Shown: positions 44,197 through 56,101 of the stretch, piece after piece
How the letters are laid out: every line of letters begins with the position of its first letter
Numbering within the stretch: position 1 is the stretch's first letter
From: Dastarcus helophoroides
Taxonomy: Eukaryota; Arthropoda; Insecta; Coleoptera; Bothrideridae
Assembly: GCA_028583605.1 (NCBI GenBank)
Contig: CM053329.1
Location: forward strand, 36,703,992 to 36,767,991
DNA length: 64,000 nucleotides
Reading direction: 5' to 3'
The notes under the pieces: model-generated
The model's database searches: none
Told to the model about the DNA's origin: nothing
What the model saw: the letters and a program-made list of their open reading frames with translations, nothing else
Program-made: the position numbers and the translations under genes

Positions 44197-45936
44197 AAAA
44201 TGACGGCGTATTTGTACCCTACCGGTTGCTAGAACGGATCTCCGTACAGATACGAATATCGCTTGCGGAAACACCTAGAGCGCATATCTGCCGTATGATT
44301 CATTCTCGCGGCCGCTTCTTATTATCAAATGTTTCCAGAGAGTTCCTTACACCACACAATCACCAATGCAAATTTTAAAAGTACATTTTGTTACAATATT
44401 TTTATCGAATTGTTGGATTTCTTTTTTTCGAGAATGTGATGAATTATTTTGGGAATCTAATCGACTTTCTTTTATTATGTTTCTAGAAAGAAAAATGACA
44501 TTTCCGATTGAAATTCGATATTTCTATTTACAGAACATAATTTTGCTCAAAAATTTTTCCACTTTGAGTATAAAAATGAAATTTTTAGCTGCAATTTGTG
44601 ACCCAAACATTTGGGAAAAGGTCAGTAAAGGTTACTCTTACTTACTTACTCTTACTTTTTTCCTTAATTTATCAGTTGCATATTGGGCTTCAAGATGATA
44701 AAGTTTAAAACAAAATTCATAGTAACATATTTCCTATGGCCCCCACTTATGTATTCTACAGAATTATAAACCAAATAGTTATAAGAATAAACAGTTAATT
44801 CTATGGGGTACACTTCGGCTTAATAAAGTTATCCTGTCAGACCTAATTATCGTGCTGAAAAAATGCCACACGGCGCCAAGACTTCTCACGATCGTTTTTT
44901 TGAGCCAACTCACTAAATAACCCTAGCGCGACTAATTTGGACATTAGATTTTCGTTCCTAATAAAAATTAATGCATCTCTTTGTCTAAGGACGTAATGAA
45001 AGTAATTTACACAATTAACTTCGTTACATTTTATGCTTGGTGACATTATTCTCCAAATTAGCTCGTCACTTCCAGTAAACAAGCTCGATGAAAAACTGTT
45101 TCCGATTTTAAATTAAAAGTTGAAGGCTTGTTAGTGAAGTTTCATGAAAACGGCCAGATAGGTTCTATTATAAACCCATTAGTTTCAAGTTTTTAAGCTT
45201 TTGATAGAGAAAATAAAAATTATGCAGATATTTCAATGAACTCTTTCGACTTCTTTATTTGGAGATGCTCAATTTAATGAAGAGGTTTAGTTTTTACCGC
45301 TGAGACGCAAAACTTTTATTTCGTATTACAATCCGAGCCTTCAACAAACTGAAACGAGCACTGACTAGAAGAAAGGCATCCATCTTAATTAATCTATTCC
45401 GTTGCAGTTATTTTGAAAAGAATTACAATCCATGAGCAATCCATATGGCTAATTACTATCATCTAAGTTGATTCTGATTTACTTTTTCCCTAAAATTTTT
45501 ACTGTGCAATTAAAGCTCATCCATTTTCTTTAAATTTCTACAGAAGGCCCAATATTTAAATGAAAATCTCGAGTTTCTCGAAATTTCTTTTATACAACTG
45601 AATTATATATACTTTTCAGAAACTTCCGATAATTTGTTTTATTTTTGCAATTTCGTTAAAATGAAATCAATATTCTATTTATTTCATATCAAAATAGGTT
45701 GTGTAAAAAAATATTTTGAATAAAGCCATAAAATAATAAAGTGACTTTCGGACCAGAACCGCCCCAGCTTATCCAATATGGTATTTTTTAATTAACTTTG
45801 TAAAAACCTTTTTTCAAAATATTTACTTTCTTCGATAATCTTACAAATAATAAGGAGGTGTTGCATTTGAAGCTAGCATTTCGAAAATTAAAAATTAAAT
45901 TTGTATTAAAAAAAATGATGCGTTAAAGTAAAAATT
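44197..45936. other. unique DNA, unassigned
   Basis: A slightly GC-richer patch (44200-44320, including CGCGGCCGC) is followed by an ATG-started frame at 44366-44698 (110 codons, hydrophobic, no recognised domain) and a minus frame at 45082-44843. Neither can be distinguished from chance. From about 45450 the sequence becomes satellite-like. Confidence 0.3.
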
Positions 45937-46345
45937 TTGATAAAAGAAAGTCGAAAATTAGAACAAAGGCGAGATATTTTGTTAAATGTCGACAAAAAAA
46001 GACCAACATTAAACAAGTTCCTCGAAATAGATTCAAATATCTCGCAGGAAATAATCGGATTGTTCCCTCCAAGGGCAAGATTCTTGAGGCGTACTAGACA
46101 GTCGGAGACAGCAAATTCCTGTGCGGTCCAGCTTGACACAGTGAGGACTTCTGTCTACGGAGACTCTTTTTTTCTATAGAACTTCCAAGTTATGGAACTT
46201 GTTACCGAAAGGAATTTTCCCCAAAAATTACAACCTATCCTTGTTTAAGAAGGCGGTTCTTCGCCATCTATCCTTGTTTTCGCTCCTACTCGCAGTGCTT
46301 TAAAAGCATAATGGGGTTACCCTTTGCGAGTAGATTAAATTAAAA
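45937..46345 (+). pseudogene. LINE ORF2 C-terminal fragment D
   Basis: The plus-strand frame includes QEIIGLFPPRARFLRRTRQS and ETANSCAVQLDTVRTS, the same region as fragment B. It continues with frame changes into TSKLWN...LPKGIFPKNY, and the 3' tail ATGGGGTTACCCTTTGCGAG followed by ATTAAATTAAAAAAAA. This copy shows the natural 3' end: an A-rich tail. The satellite-derived first ~90 bp are not part of the element. Confidence 0.85.
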
Positions 46346-46424
46346 AAAATCAAAATGCCACAATGTAAATAAAACTTGTAAATAAAGAAAGGTGACATTT
46401 GTAACCCTTAGTATGTGAAATTCT

Positions 46425-46535
46425 TCAATATTCATAACTATTAAACTTTATTAACGATTAAAAAAACAACATAGAAACATCGTAAAATTTTTAATATCTG
46501 TTGTTGTTTAATCGTTAATTAGCTGTGAATAAAGA
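46425..46535. mobile_element. P palindromic element, short form
   Basis: cataactattaaactttatt and gattaaaaaaacaacat at the left are mirrored by tttttaatatctgttgttg and ttaatcgttaattagctgtg at the right. It is a shortened relative of 47581-47815. Confidence 0.7.
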
Positions 46536-47002
46536 AAGGTGTTTAAAAGTCGACATTTAAAAAAACATACCAATTTGAAAATTTCGAAGAAAAACGAGAA
46601 AGTCGAATAAAACTGTTTCTAAAATTGAGGTTTAGAGAAAGTGTAACAATTTTCGAAAATGGCCAAAATTGAGAATTTTGAAAAAACTGTTCGACATTTT
46701 TAAAAAAAAATTCAAAGTTTCAAAAAGAATTTCATTTTTACTGTAAAATTTTTGAAAATACCTGGCAATGGAAATAATTACCTTAACCTTTGATAAAGAA
46801 AAAAGGTTTGAAGCCATATTTTTGATTAAAAAAAATCTTCCACATTAAAAAAAAAGGCGTAAATTTTGTGTTTAAACTAGAAATTTCGAAAAAATAACCC
46901 AAAGAATAAAAGAAAATTGTCGATAGTATTTTGAAGCCAAAATTTGATCAAAAAACTTTAAAATTATATTTCGATATTTTGCCAAATTTTGTCAAAAATT
47001 TT

Positions 47003-47120
47003 GAATGCTAATGCTTAGTCCAATAGGTTTGAACATTTATTAGACTTGAAATTTGAAAGTTTGGTTTCCAAACTTCGAATCTAGTAAATGTTCAAACCTA
47101 TTGGTCTGTGCATTAGAATC
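47003..47120. repeat. perfect-type inverted repeat, ~55-bp arms
   Basis: The left arm (ccaataggtttgaacattta) and right arm (taaatgttcaaacctattgg) match with few mismatches around a short centre. It could extrude as a cruciform or be a foldback relic. A related phrase occurs near 43718-43745. Confidence 0.85.
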
Positions 47121-47580
47121 CTTGTCTTCTGGGAACTTTTTCCTAGAGAGCAACTGCTTCGCGAAGGTGGCAGTGTTTCAACTGTTGGTAGTTCAGCTAC
47201 CTATGATTCACAATTGACGCCTGGACGGCTGCATGAATTTGTAGTCTAGGTTGCATTTAACGTGCATAAAAATTTTGAAATTAAAAAAAATGAGTTTTGT
47301 GTTTGAGACGAAACTTTGAAGCAAACTCTTGAAATTTCAAAAACCAAGACTTTTTGAAAATTTATCGTTTAATGTTAAAGTTCCGAGAAATAACTTCGAA
47401 AAGTTTATCAAAATTTTGTGTTTCAAGTAAAAATTTGGTAAAAAAACGTCGAATTGAAAAGCGTTTTTTTTTGAAATTATGCATTTAGTGTCAAAATTTC
47501 GAAGTTTAAAAAGAGTGGTTAACATTTTGCATTTAAAACCAACAATTCAAGAGAAGATCCAAGTTTTAACAAAATTAATT

Positions 47581-47815
47581 GTCATAACTATTAAACTTTA
47601 TTAACGATTAAAAAGCAACAGATATTAAAAATTCCACAATGTTTCATTAAACATTTGCTAACACCAAACCAGGTTTCGCATTATTGCGCGTTATAACCGC
47701 CGATGATGCTGTTATGCGAAACCTGGTCCGATGTTAGCAAATATTTATCGAAACATTGTCAAATTTTTAATATCTGTTGCTTTTTACTAATTAATAAATT
47801 TTAATAGTTATGAAT
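47581..47815. mobile_element. P palindromic element with hammerhead-like centre
   Basis: Arms: cataactattaaactttatt, gattaaaaagcaacagat, tgctaacacc, ccaggtttcgcat, mirrored on the right by atgcgaaacctgg, atgttagcaaatatttatcg and taatatctgttgc. The right arm reads CCGATGA then a TGC-containing turn and GAAACCUGGUC, resembling a decayed hammerhead core (CUGAUGA to CCGAUGA). A half copy lies at 51065-51190. Confidence 0.75.
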
Positions 47816-50800
47816 ATTAGAGAATTCCAGGAATTAAGGGTTGGAAATCTTAAAATTTCAAAACTTTGTGTTTGATGTCAACATTCTATAAAAAGACTCT
47901 AATTTTAAAAGCAAAATTTTTTCTAAAATTTGTTTTTGAAGTCAATATTTCCCTACAAAAAAATTAAAATTTCTAAAAAAATTGTCTCAATTTCGCAGGT
48001 GAAACCAAAATGTGTAGAAAAATCTTCGAAATTTAAAAAGGATTTTTTTTATTTTACTTTTAAAATAAGGATGCCGAGAAAAAAATGTGAAATTTCAAAA
48101 TAAAAATATGAAGCACTTTTGCGTCGAGGTCAAAACGGCGAGAAAACTTCGAAAGTAAAAATAATTGTCGATTTTTTTGCGTTTGATTGAAGTTATATTT
48201 CCAAAAAAAATGTTTTAATATGAAAAGGTACCTTTAAAATTTACGTTTAAAATCGAAATTTTAAAAATAAACCTGGACGTAATTTAAAAAAATTGAAAAA
48301 AGGCTTTTAAGTAACAAATTTTTTTTAGAATTTAGTCTTACTGACAAAATTTCGAGAAGTTAAAAAAGAATGTCGATATTTAGCATTTATAGCCGAAATA
48401 TTTATCTAAAACCCTGGAATGTTTTGAAAATTTGCTTTCAAAATAAACATGGTCGTAATTTTAAAAAATTGAAAAAATGCTTTTAAGTGACAGATTTTTT
48501 TTTCGGAATTTACTGTTAATGTCAAAATTTCAAGTAGTTAAAAAAATGTCGATATTTGGCGATTAAATTCGAAATATTCAGAAAAAAATGATATCAAATT
48601 AATTCTCTAATCCTAAACCCTCGAATATTTCGAAAATTTGCTTTCAAAGGGTCAGTATCTCGAGAAAAGTTTTTGAAAATTTACAATTTATTTTTTTGAT
48701 ATTCTACAGTTTTTGAAAAAAATCAAATTTGTCTAAAAATTTTAGGTTTCCAATTTGTTCTGGGTTTCAATGTATTGCTAAAATCCAAAGTTTTTTTTCT
48801 AAAATTTTACTATTTTTGAGTACCATTGATAAATTCATTCTTTTTTTAAATTTCTTCCTTTTTCTCAACCTTTTTCAAAATCACTTCCTTTTTCTCAATT
48901 TCTTCAAAATTACCAACAATGGTCGATATTTGGCGTTTTATTGAAATTATATTTCTAAAAAAACTGATTTAATATGAAAAGGTATTTTTAAAGTTTACGT
49001 TTAAAATCGAAATTTTCAAAATAAACCTGGTCGTCATTTTAAAGAATTAAAATGAGAAGTGACAAATTGTTTTTTTTTTTGGAATTTAGCGTTAATGACA
49101 AAATTTCGAGTAGTTAAAAAAATGTCAATATTTAGCATTTAAAGCCGAAATATTAGAAAAAAAAATGATATAAAATTAGTTTTCATATTTTTGTCTAAAA
49201 CCGTCGAATATTTCGAAAATTTGCTTTCAAAAGGTCAAAATCTCGAAAAAAGTTTTTGAAATTTTAAAAAATCAGTTTAAATTTGCATTATTAAGCAAAA
49301 TTTAAAGACAAATCTTCCAAATTCAAAAGTGATATTTTTTTCGAAATTTAAAGAATTTTCAAAATAATTTATCGAAAATGTGGGATTGAAGCCAAAATTT
49401 GTGAGAATCTTTTAATTATAAAAATAAATTTGTTTTCGAATTTTTTGCGATTTGGAATTCTGAGAAAAATTCGAAATCTTTCGCGTTTCTACCTTGAAAA
49501 ATTGTTTGGCATTTTCACTTTAAACGCAACATTTAAAAAGATGTTTCGTTTTTAAATTTAGAAGACTTTTTTCCAAATACTGGTTTTTAAAGACAATCGT
49601 GTTTTTTTTTCAAGTAACGGACCTTAAAAACCAAATATGGTGAATAATTTCGAAAAAAAAAACACGAAATTCCAAGAACAATAATTTTTACATTTTGCAT
49701 CTGAAGCCACTGGAAACAAAATTTAAAAATTTGAAAACGATTTTTTGTTGTTGAAATTTTGCATTAAAGACCCAAATTTGTTTTGCATTAAAAATCCAAA
49801 TTCGTTTTGCATTAAAAATCCAAATTTATTGTAAATTAAAAAAAGAGACATTTTTTTTAATTCTGCATTTAAAGTAAAAATTAGAAATTAAAAAAAAAAT
49901 AAATTTTTAAATTTTGCGTTATAAGCCAAAATTAGGAAAAAAAATCTTCGAATTATAAAATCGAAACTTTTTTCAAAATTTTGCTTTTGAAGCGAAAAGG
50001 CAGAAAGAATTTTTGAAATTTTAAACTGAAGAATTTGAAAAAATTTGCGGACAAAGTCAACAATTAAAAAAAAATTTCATTTCAAATTTTGCTCTTAAAC
50101 TTAGATTTTGATATTGTAAAGTTCAAGATCTAAAGAGGAATTTAAAAAAAAATTGTATTTAGAATAAAAATTTCGTAAAAGGAACCTTGAAATTATAAAA
50201 ATAAATTTGTTTTCAAAGTTTTTGCCGTTTGGAATTATGAGAAAAAATTCGAAATGTCTACGCGTTTTTACCTTGAAAATTTTTTTTTGGCATTTTGACT
50301 TTAAAGGCAACATTTAAGAAGAAGTTTCGTCCTTATATTTAGGAGACTTTTTTCCAAATACTGGTTTTTAAAGACAATCGTGTTTTTTTTTCAAGTAACT
50401 GACTTTAAAAGCCAAATTTGGTGAATAATTTTGAAAAAAAAAAACACAAAATTTCACGAACAATAATTTTTACATTTTGCATCTGAACCTCTGGAAACAA
50501 AATTTAAAAATTTAAAATCAATTTTTTTTGCTGAAATTTTGCATTAAAAACCTAAATTTGTTTTGCATTAAAAACCCAAATTTGTTTTGCATTGAAAATC
50601 CAAATTTATTGTAAACTTAAAAAAAAAAATTTAATCTCTGCATTTAAAGTAAAAATTAGAAATTAAATAAAAAAGTAAATTCTTAAATTTTGCGTTAGGA
50701 GCCAAAATTAGGAAGAAAGTTTTCGAAATATAAAATCGAAACTTTTTTCAAAATTTTGCATTCAAAATCGAATTTTGTTTTGCATTAAAAATTTAAATTT

Positions 50801-51064
50801 GTTTTGTATTAAAAATTCAAATTTGTTGTAAATTTCAAATAAAAGAGATGTTTATCTTTAATTCTCCATTTAAAGTGAAAATTAGAAATTAAAAAAAAAG
50901 TAAATGTCTCAATTTTACGTTAGAAGCCAAAATTAGGAGAAAAATCGTCAAAATATAAAATCGAAACTTTTTTCGAAATTTTGCCTTTAAAACAAAAAGG
51001 CAGAAAAAATTTTCAAAATGAAGAATTTGCAAAATTTTGCAAAGTCAATATTTAAAAACATATT

Positions 51065-51190
51065 TTGTAATTCATAATTATTAAACTTTATTTACGATTA
51101 AAAAGCAACAGATATTGAAAATTCCACAATGTTTCAATAAATATTTGCTAACACCGGACCAGGTTTCGCATTACTGTATCATCGGCGGTT
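51065..51190 (-). mobile_element. P palindromic element, half copy
   Basis: Shares attattaaactttatttacg, gattaaaaagcaacagat, tgctaacaccggaccaggtt and tcgcattactgtatcatcgg with the left arm of 47581-47815. The other arm is replaced by unrelated, GC-richer sequence to about 51295. Confidence 0.75.
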
Positions 51191-52650
51191 AAACCAGCAA
51201 TTCGTTTAGCCCTTGTTATGCTAACAAGCTCCATCGATCACAGACGGCTACGAACATTCCGTCTAATCCACACCGGACCAAGTTCCGCTTAAACTCAAGT
51301 TTCGATGTTGTAAAGTTCAACATCTAAAAAAAAAACGTTTATAAAAGTTGCATGTGAAATAAAAATTTCATCAAAAGAACTTCGAAATTTCAAAGAACCA
51401 TTGTCAAAATTTTGTGTTGAAATGCATGCAATATTTGGAAATCAATATCTTGGATTTAACAATGAGAACTTTATTGACATTTTGCTCTTAAAATGGAAAG
51501 TTGAGGAAGGATTTTGAATTTTAAGTTTAAAGTTAAAATTTGAAAACAAAAGTACGAAATTTCAAAAAAAAAAAATTCAATAATTGTCGCTTGAAGCCAT
51601 CTGGAGCAAAATGTTGGGATTTAAAAACATTTTTTTTTTAATTTGTTCTTCAAAATAATTGATGTAAAGTTCAAAATTTAATAAAGACTATTTTTTTTGA
51701 AATTTTGCATTTAAATTAACAATTTCGCAGAGTCTGCAAAATTGTTTAAATTTTGCGTTTGAGGCTACAATTTGGAAGAAACTTCCCAAAATATAAAACT
51801 TTTTTCGAAAGTTTGCGCTTAGGGTTTACATGCCGAGAAAGAACTTAAAAATGTCAAAACATTTTTCATTTAAGGTCAAAAATTGGAGAAAAAAGACTGC
51901 TTATATAACTAAAAAAAAACTCCTTCCAAGCAAAAATTTGGCGAAAAAAACTTAGAAATTTGAAACGATTCTTTTTCTCGAAATTTTGCGTTTAAAATTA
52001 AAATTTGTTTTTATAACGTACAAAGTACAAAAAAGATTTTTTTTTGAAACTTTGCACCTAAAATCAAAATTTAACAAAAAAATATTCATTATTTTCCACA
52101 GAATATGCAGATTTGTTGATTAAAATCGAAATTTTGATACAGTACTGTTTAACTTCAAATGATTTTGTTAAAATATTGCGGCTTCAAAATTTCGAAAGAA
52201 AAATTTCGAAAAAAAATTTTCTAGCCTTGCTTCTGAATTGGAAGTTTCAAGCAAATACCAAATAGAAAAAATGGTCAACATTTTGTATTTAAGACCGAAC
52301 TTCGGAAAAAGAAAAAAAAACGAAAAATTGAAAAATCTTTTTTCTTTGGTGTCGAATTTCGAGAAATTTGTTGGTAATTCTGAAAATACTTGCGCATTTA
52401 AAAAAAAATTGCAACTAAAAAATTTTCATGATATTTTACAAATCCAAGAAACTTCGAAATCTAAAAAAAATGATGACGTTTTTAGGTTTAAAGGTGAAAT
52501 GAAACTTTAATTAAAAAGTCAATTGCTGAACGATGTTAGTCAAAATGAAAATGAAAATGAAATTTTGCGACCAAAAACGTAATTTTGAATTTGGGAATTT
52601 CAAGAAAATAGTACTCGTGATATTTTCTGATTAGGGTCGAAATTTTGAAA

Positions 52651-53625
52651 AATAAAAATAATATTAAGCAGTCTTAGAAAGTGCAGACAGAAGTGAAAAC
52701 TTAAAAATAGGAATTATAGTGTAGCTTGGACCCACACTAGTAAACAAATCAGAATATTGGAAATATTTGAAAATAAATTCTGTCAAACCGACCTACCTTT
52801 TTATATTTGTGGTTTGATTTCTTGTATCGTATGGAAACGAATCAAATATTTATTGATAACACACTTTAATATGCTCTAATGTTAATAGTAGAATATACTT
52901 TTAAAATTAGGGTATATTGGTAACGCGTGTTGGTAACGTGTATGGTTCCGCGAAACTACAGGTTTACTCCCTTTCCAAAATTGATCAATGCGGCTAAAAA
53001 AGTTTTCATTTTATTAATTATTAATTAATTAATTATTACCATCAAAAAAATCTGTGAAATGTTAAAATCGAAATTTGGATATAAAATTTATAATGAAATA
53101 TTTGAGGACAAGCTTCGAAATTAAGGTTTAAAGGCAGTGATGGCAGCAAAAAATGTTTAAAAAAGTTTGGCTACAAGAAATGTTGAAATATTGGAACCGG
53201 TGGGCTGAAAATTGCTCCCGTTGAAAAACATTTATAGGAATGGATTGATGCAATTCTCAAGCAAATAGTCCAACCTCTCAGCTGGTAATTTCGCTCGTTG
53301 GACCGGCAATAAACTGTCCAATTTTATGCGGTAGCGGTACGAAGTAATTTCGCTAATTAAATAAAAAAAATGTCAATAAATGTGACATTGTAAGATGCAA
53401 ATGAGCTGAATGTGGCTCGAGTGTGGTAAAAAATTTTAATAGTATTCACTTAGTGTTGTCATTTTTGTTTAATTTCGCAACTGAATCATGTTAAAAAGCA
53501 GTCGCCACCGCTTAATAGCTTAATTTTCGGTGGATAAAAGTAAAATACTTGTTCTGTAAAACGTTTCAAGTTGTTGTCCGTCCACTTAACACTACAGAGC
53601 TTAGTGGTGGAGCGACCTATTATCA
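52651..53625. other. unique DNA upstream of a candidate promoter
   Basis: After 52650 the satellite gives way to unique sequence with inserted AT stretches. From about 53140 to 53620 it is non-repetitive and less AT-biased than its surroundings, compatible with a regulatory region. No gene seen. Confidence 0.35.
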
Positions 53626-53660
53626 TATAAATGCGGACGTAATGTAGGACGTAAACAGTG
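53626..53660 (+). promoter_or_regulatory. candidate TATA-Inr core promoter
   Basis: TATAAAT at 53626-53632 is followed by an arthropod-type initiator CAGT (53656-53659), placing the TATA start 31 bp upstream of the A, the canonical spacing. Downstream the sequence is open without an ATG for 110 codons (53658-53987) and contains CTTGTAAGTTCC, a good splice donor, near 53877-53888. It could therefore mark a non-coding first exon. Based on motif spacing only. Confidence 0.35.
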
Positions 53661-54550
53661 CAAAAGACGTCTCAAACTATTAACGTTAACAATTTATGGT
53701 GCATCTATGGCATAAAATGCGAGATTCATAATCGTTTTATTGAAGTTAATGCAACGTGGATATATCCCAATATTAATATTGTTCTACAGCGGACATTCGC
53801 TCAAATTAAAGGTCCTGAATTCCAAATTAATATCGCATCTGAAAATCCCATACTTTTCCTGGAGGATTATAGCTTGCTTGTAAGTTCCAAGTTCCAGAAA
53901 GGACATTTTTTACCACATGTTGAGAAAACTTCTAGCCAAAATTGGCTTCAGGAAAAAGCCGAGACCAGAAATTTCGAAAAAACTTAAAGGTTTGTAGATA
54001 GGAAAAAAATAAAAATAAAATAACATTTCAACCCTATTAACGAAAAATTAAAAAAAAATACGATTTCTGAAAGCCCGAAATTTTTGGAAAAAGTCGAAAT
54101 GAAAAAATTCAAAAATTGAAAGTTTAAATTCGGATTATTTTGAAAAGTCTTACCATTTCATGCTTCCTCTCAAAAATTTGACCTTACTTTCAAAACTCTC
54201 TACATTTTTTTTCCAATTTTGACCTTTCGAATTCAAAATAGCAGGATATCAAGCGAAATTTTAAGAAAATAAAGTCTCTTTTTATGGTCGACTTTTTGTA
54301 TGTTTTTTGACAAATACAAGGAATTAAATCAGGGCTTCGAACGGGAACTGAAGCGAAAACCGGAAACCGAAAAAAAGCGTTATTTCTGTCGGAACGAAAA
54401 CCGGACATGAACCGAAAAGAAAATATCGGTTTATTTAAGGTTCAGTGCAGATTCAAAAGTCCACAGTTGACAAAACCTCCCCACTCAATTTCAATTTTAC
54501 ATTGAAAGTCTCGAATTTCAACCCAATATTTTCTCTTGATTATTACTATT

Positions 54551-54760
54551 ATTGAAATACAAAACTTGTCCCCTGAAACCAAGAAAGATTAAAAGACACA
54601 ACAAAGTACAGGATATACTTCTTCAAGCAACAATGGTTGCTTGACTGTCGAAACGCGTTAGAGCAATCTTTGTTATGTTTTTTAATCTTTCTTGGATTCA
54701 GGGGACAAGTTTTGTATTTCAATTTTTGAAGATAACCAAGGACCAGTCCGTTCCACCAAA
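54551..54760 (+). mobile_element. PH element with G-repeat sequence in its centre
   Basis: Arms are typical (ATTGAAATACAAAACTTGTC ... TTGTATTTCAATTTTTGAAG, ending GGACCAGTCCGTTCCACC). The centre contains gtacaggatatacttcttc (54606-54624), the exact reverse complement of the G-repeat tail at 23471-23489, in place of the usual CTGAAGATGA turn. The GTCGAAACGCGTTAGAGC segment of the arm is intact. ATTATTA-rich flanks make the target duplication ambiguous. Confidence 0.85.
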
Positions 54761-55365
54761 ATTATTATTGTATTTTTTATGAATCTTTTTGAAACTTGAA
54801 CTTTTTTTCTTAAAATTTTTAATTTAAACGTTTTTTTATTTTATCCCATAAAGATCAGCTTTAAATTTAAAATTTTGAATTTTTCTAGAAATATTGACCA
54901 TTTATTTTTAAATAATTTGAGCATTTGAATCAAAATTGTGTAGAATTGTTGTAAATAAATTTAAAATATATTCAGTTTCACCGCTTTTCTCAAAATTCGG
55001 CTTTTACAATTTCTATTTTTTCTTAATATTTCAAAAGTTCTAAACAATGATCCGTAACTCGCGAGTGACATATGGCTTGCAGTAATTTTTGATGTGACCT
55101 AAGGTGTTTATGAAGAAAAGAGGCATCCAATTTTATTTAGCAAATTTATGTTTTCAGACACTGAAATTGGAATTTCTAAGAAAAGTCAAAATTTCAATTT
55201 TAAAATCGGAAAAAAATAAAAAGAATTATCCTTAACGTGACAAAAGTTAAAAAATTTTAAAAATTATTCGAAATAAATTTATTTGAACAAATCCATTTTT
55301 TATAGTTTCAATTAAACAGGAAATTTTGAAAAAAAAAAGTTGAAACAGAAAAGCAGGAAATATAC

Positions 55366-56101
55366 AGGGTCCTGCAATAGTGCGTCGGGCATCTATAGGT
55401 CCTGTAATAAAGAAGTTAGGAATTCCGTTCAAATGCAGACTTTAACTGTGTACAAGGATGTATTTCACAAAAATATGTTTACATATTCAGGGTGCTCCAA
55501 CAAGTGTGAGCCGTTGAGGTTGATTTTTTTTAAATAAAACCCCTTATAATTTTTTTACATTTTTAAGTTTCTCTCTGACAACTTTACATATTTTTAGTAT
55601 ATTGTTAAATTTGGTTGGATAGTTCCAGAGTAATAAATAAATAAAGAGAAAAAAAATATTCTGGAACATTTTCTTTAAAAATTCATTAAAAATACAAAAA
55701 CGCCCGGAAATCAAAACTGGCCTGGGTGGTTATTGTAGTGGGTCTCTAGTTTTTTTGCTATAAATATCCTCTTAAGTTAACTTGTACAGGGTGTCCAAAA
55801 TTCAATGCCAAATTGGCTAAAATATGAAGCAATTTTTCTTCGTTTTTTTAAATAGAACACCCTATATATTTTTTTCTATGAGATGCAGAATTAAAAAATG
55901 AACATTTTTTGTACCCACAAATATTTCGAAATTTTTAACGCTTAAGCAGATATTTGTCGGATTATTACCTGTAGCTCTTTCGACACTAAGATACAAGACA
56001 AAGAATCAAAGATGGCTATGATAGAAATTAATTACTTTTAATTATATTGAAATTCTTTATTATAGAATCTACAGATGCCCGATGCACTGTTGCAGGACCC
56101 T
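55366..56101. mobile_element. DNA element with ~50-bp inverted termini
   Basis: Left AGGGTCCTGCAATAGTGC and GTCGGGCATCTATAGGTCC match the reverse of the right end AGGGTCCTGCAACAGTGC. The flanks share ATATA. Inside, two modules begin CAGGGTG(C/T)TCCAA (55486 and 55790) and end in an (A)ACACCCTATAT-like segment, so related smaller elements may be nested. Superfamily not determined; non-coding. Confidence 0.75.

Larger units (their letters stand above)
46346..52650. repeat. diffuse A-rich satellite with internal duplications
   Basis: About 6.3 kb of diverged gaaaattt/aaatttcgaa-type units, mostly A-rich on the plus strand. Larger duplications include 48180-48640 versus 48925-49260 (gtcgatatttggcg..., aataaacctggtcgt) and 49380-49800 versus 50140-50600 (ccaaatactggtttttaaag, catttgcatctgaa-type). 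Palindromic elements lie at 46425-46535, 47003-47120, 47581-47815 and 51065-51190. No gene is supported; frames such as 52238-52510 are Lys-rich composition products. Confidence 0.7.

Noticed and set aside
44366..44698. 110-codon ATG frame, hydrophobic
   Set aside because: No signal peptide pattern, domain or flanking gene structure; length is unremarkable for the amount of DNA searched.
53658..53987. 109-codon open frame after the candidate promoter
   Set aside because: It begins at GTG with no internal ATG, so it is not a credible eukaryotic CDS; a non-coding exon is the better guess.
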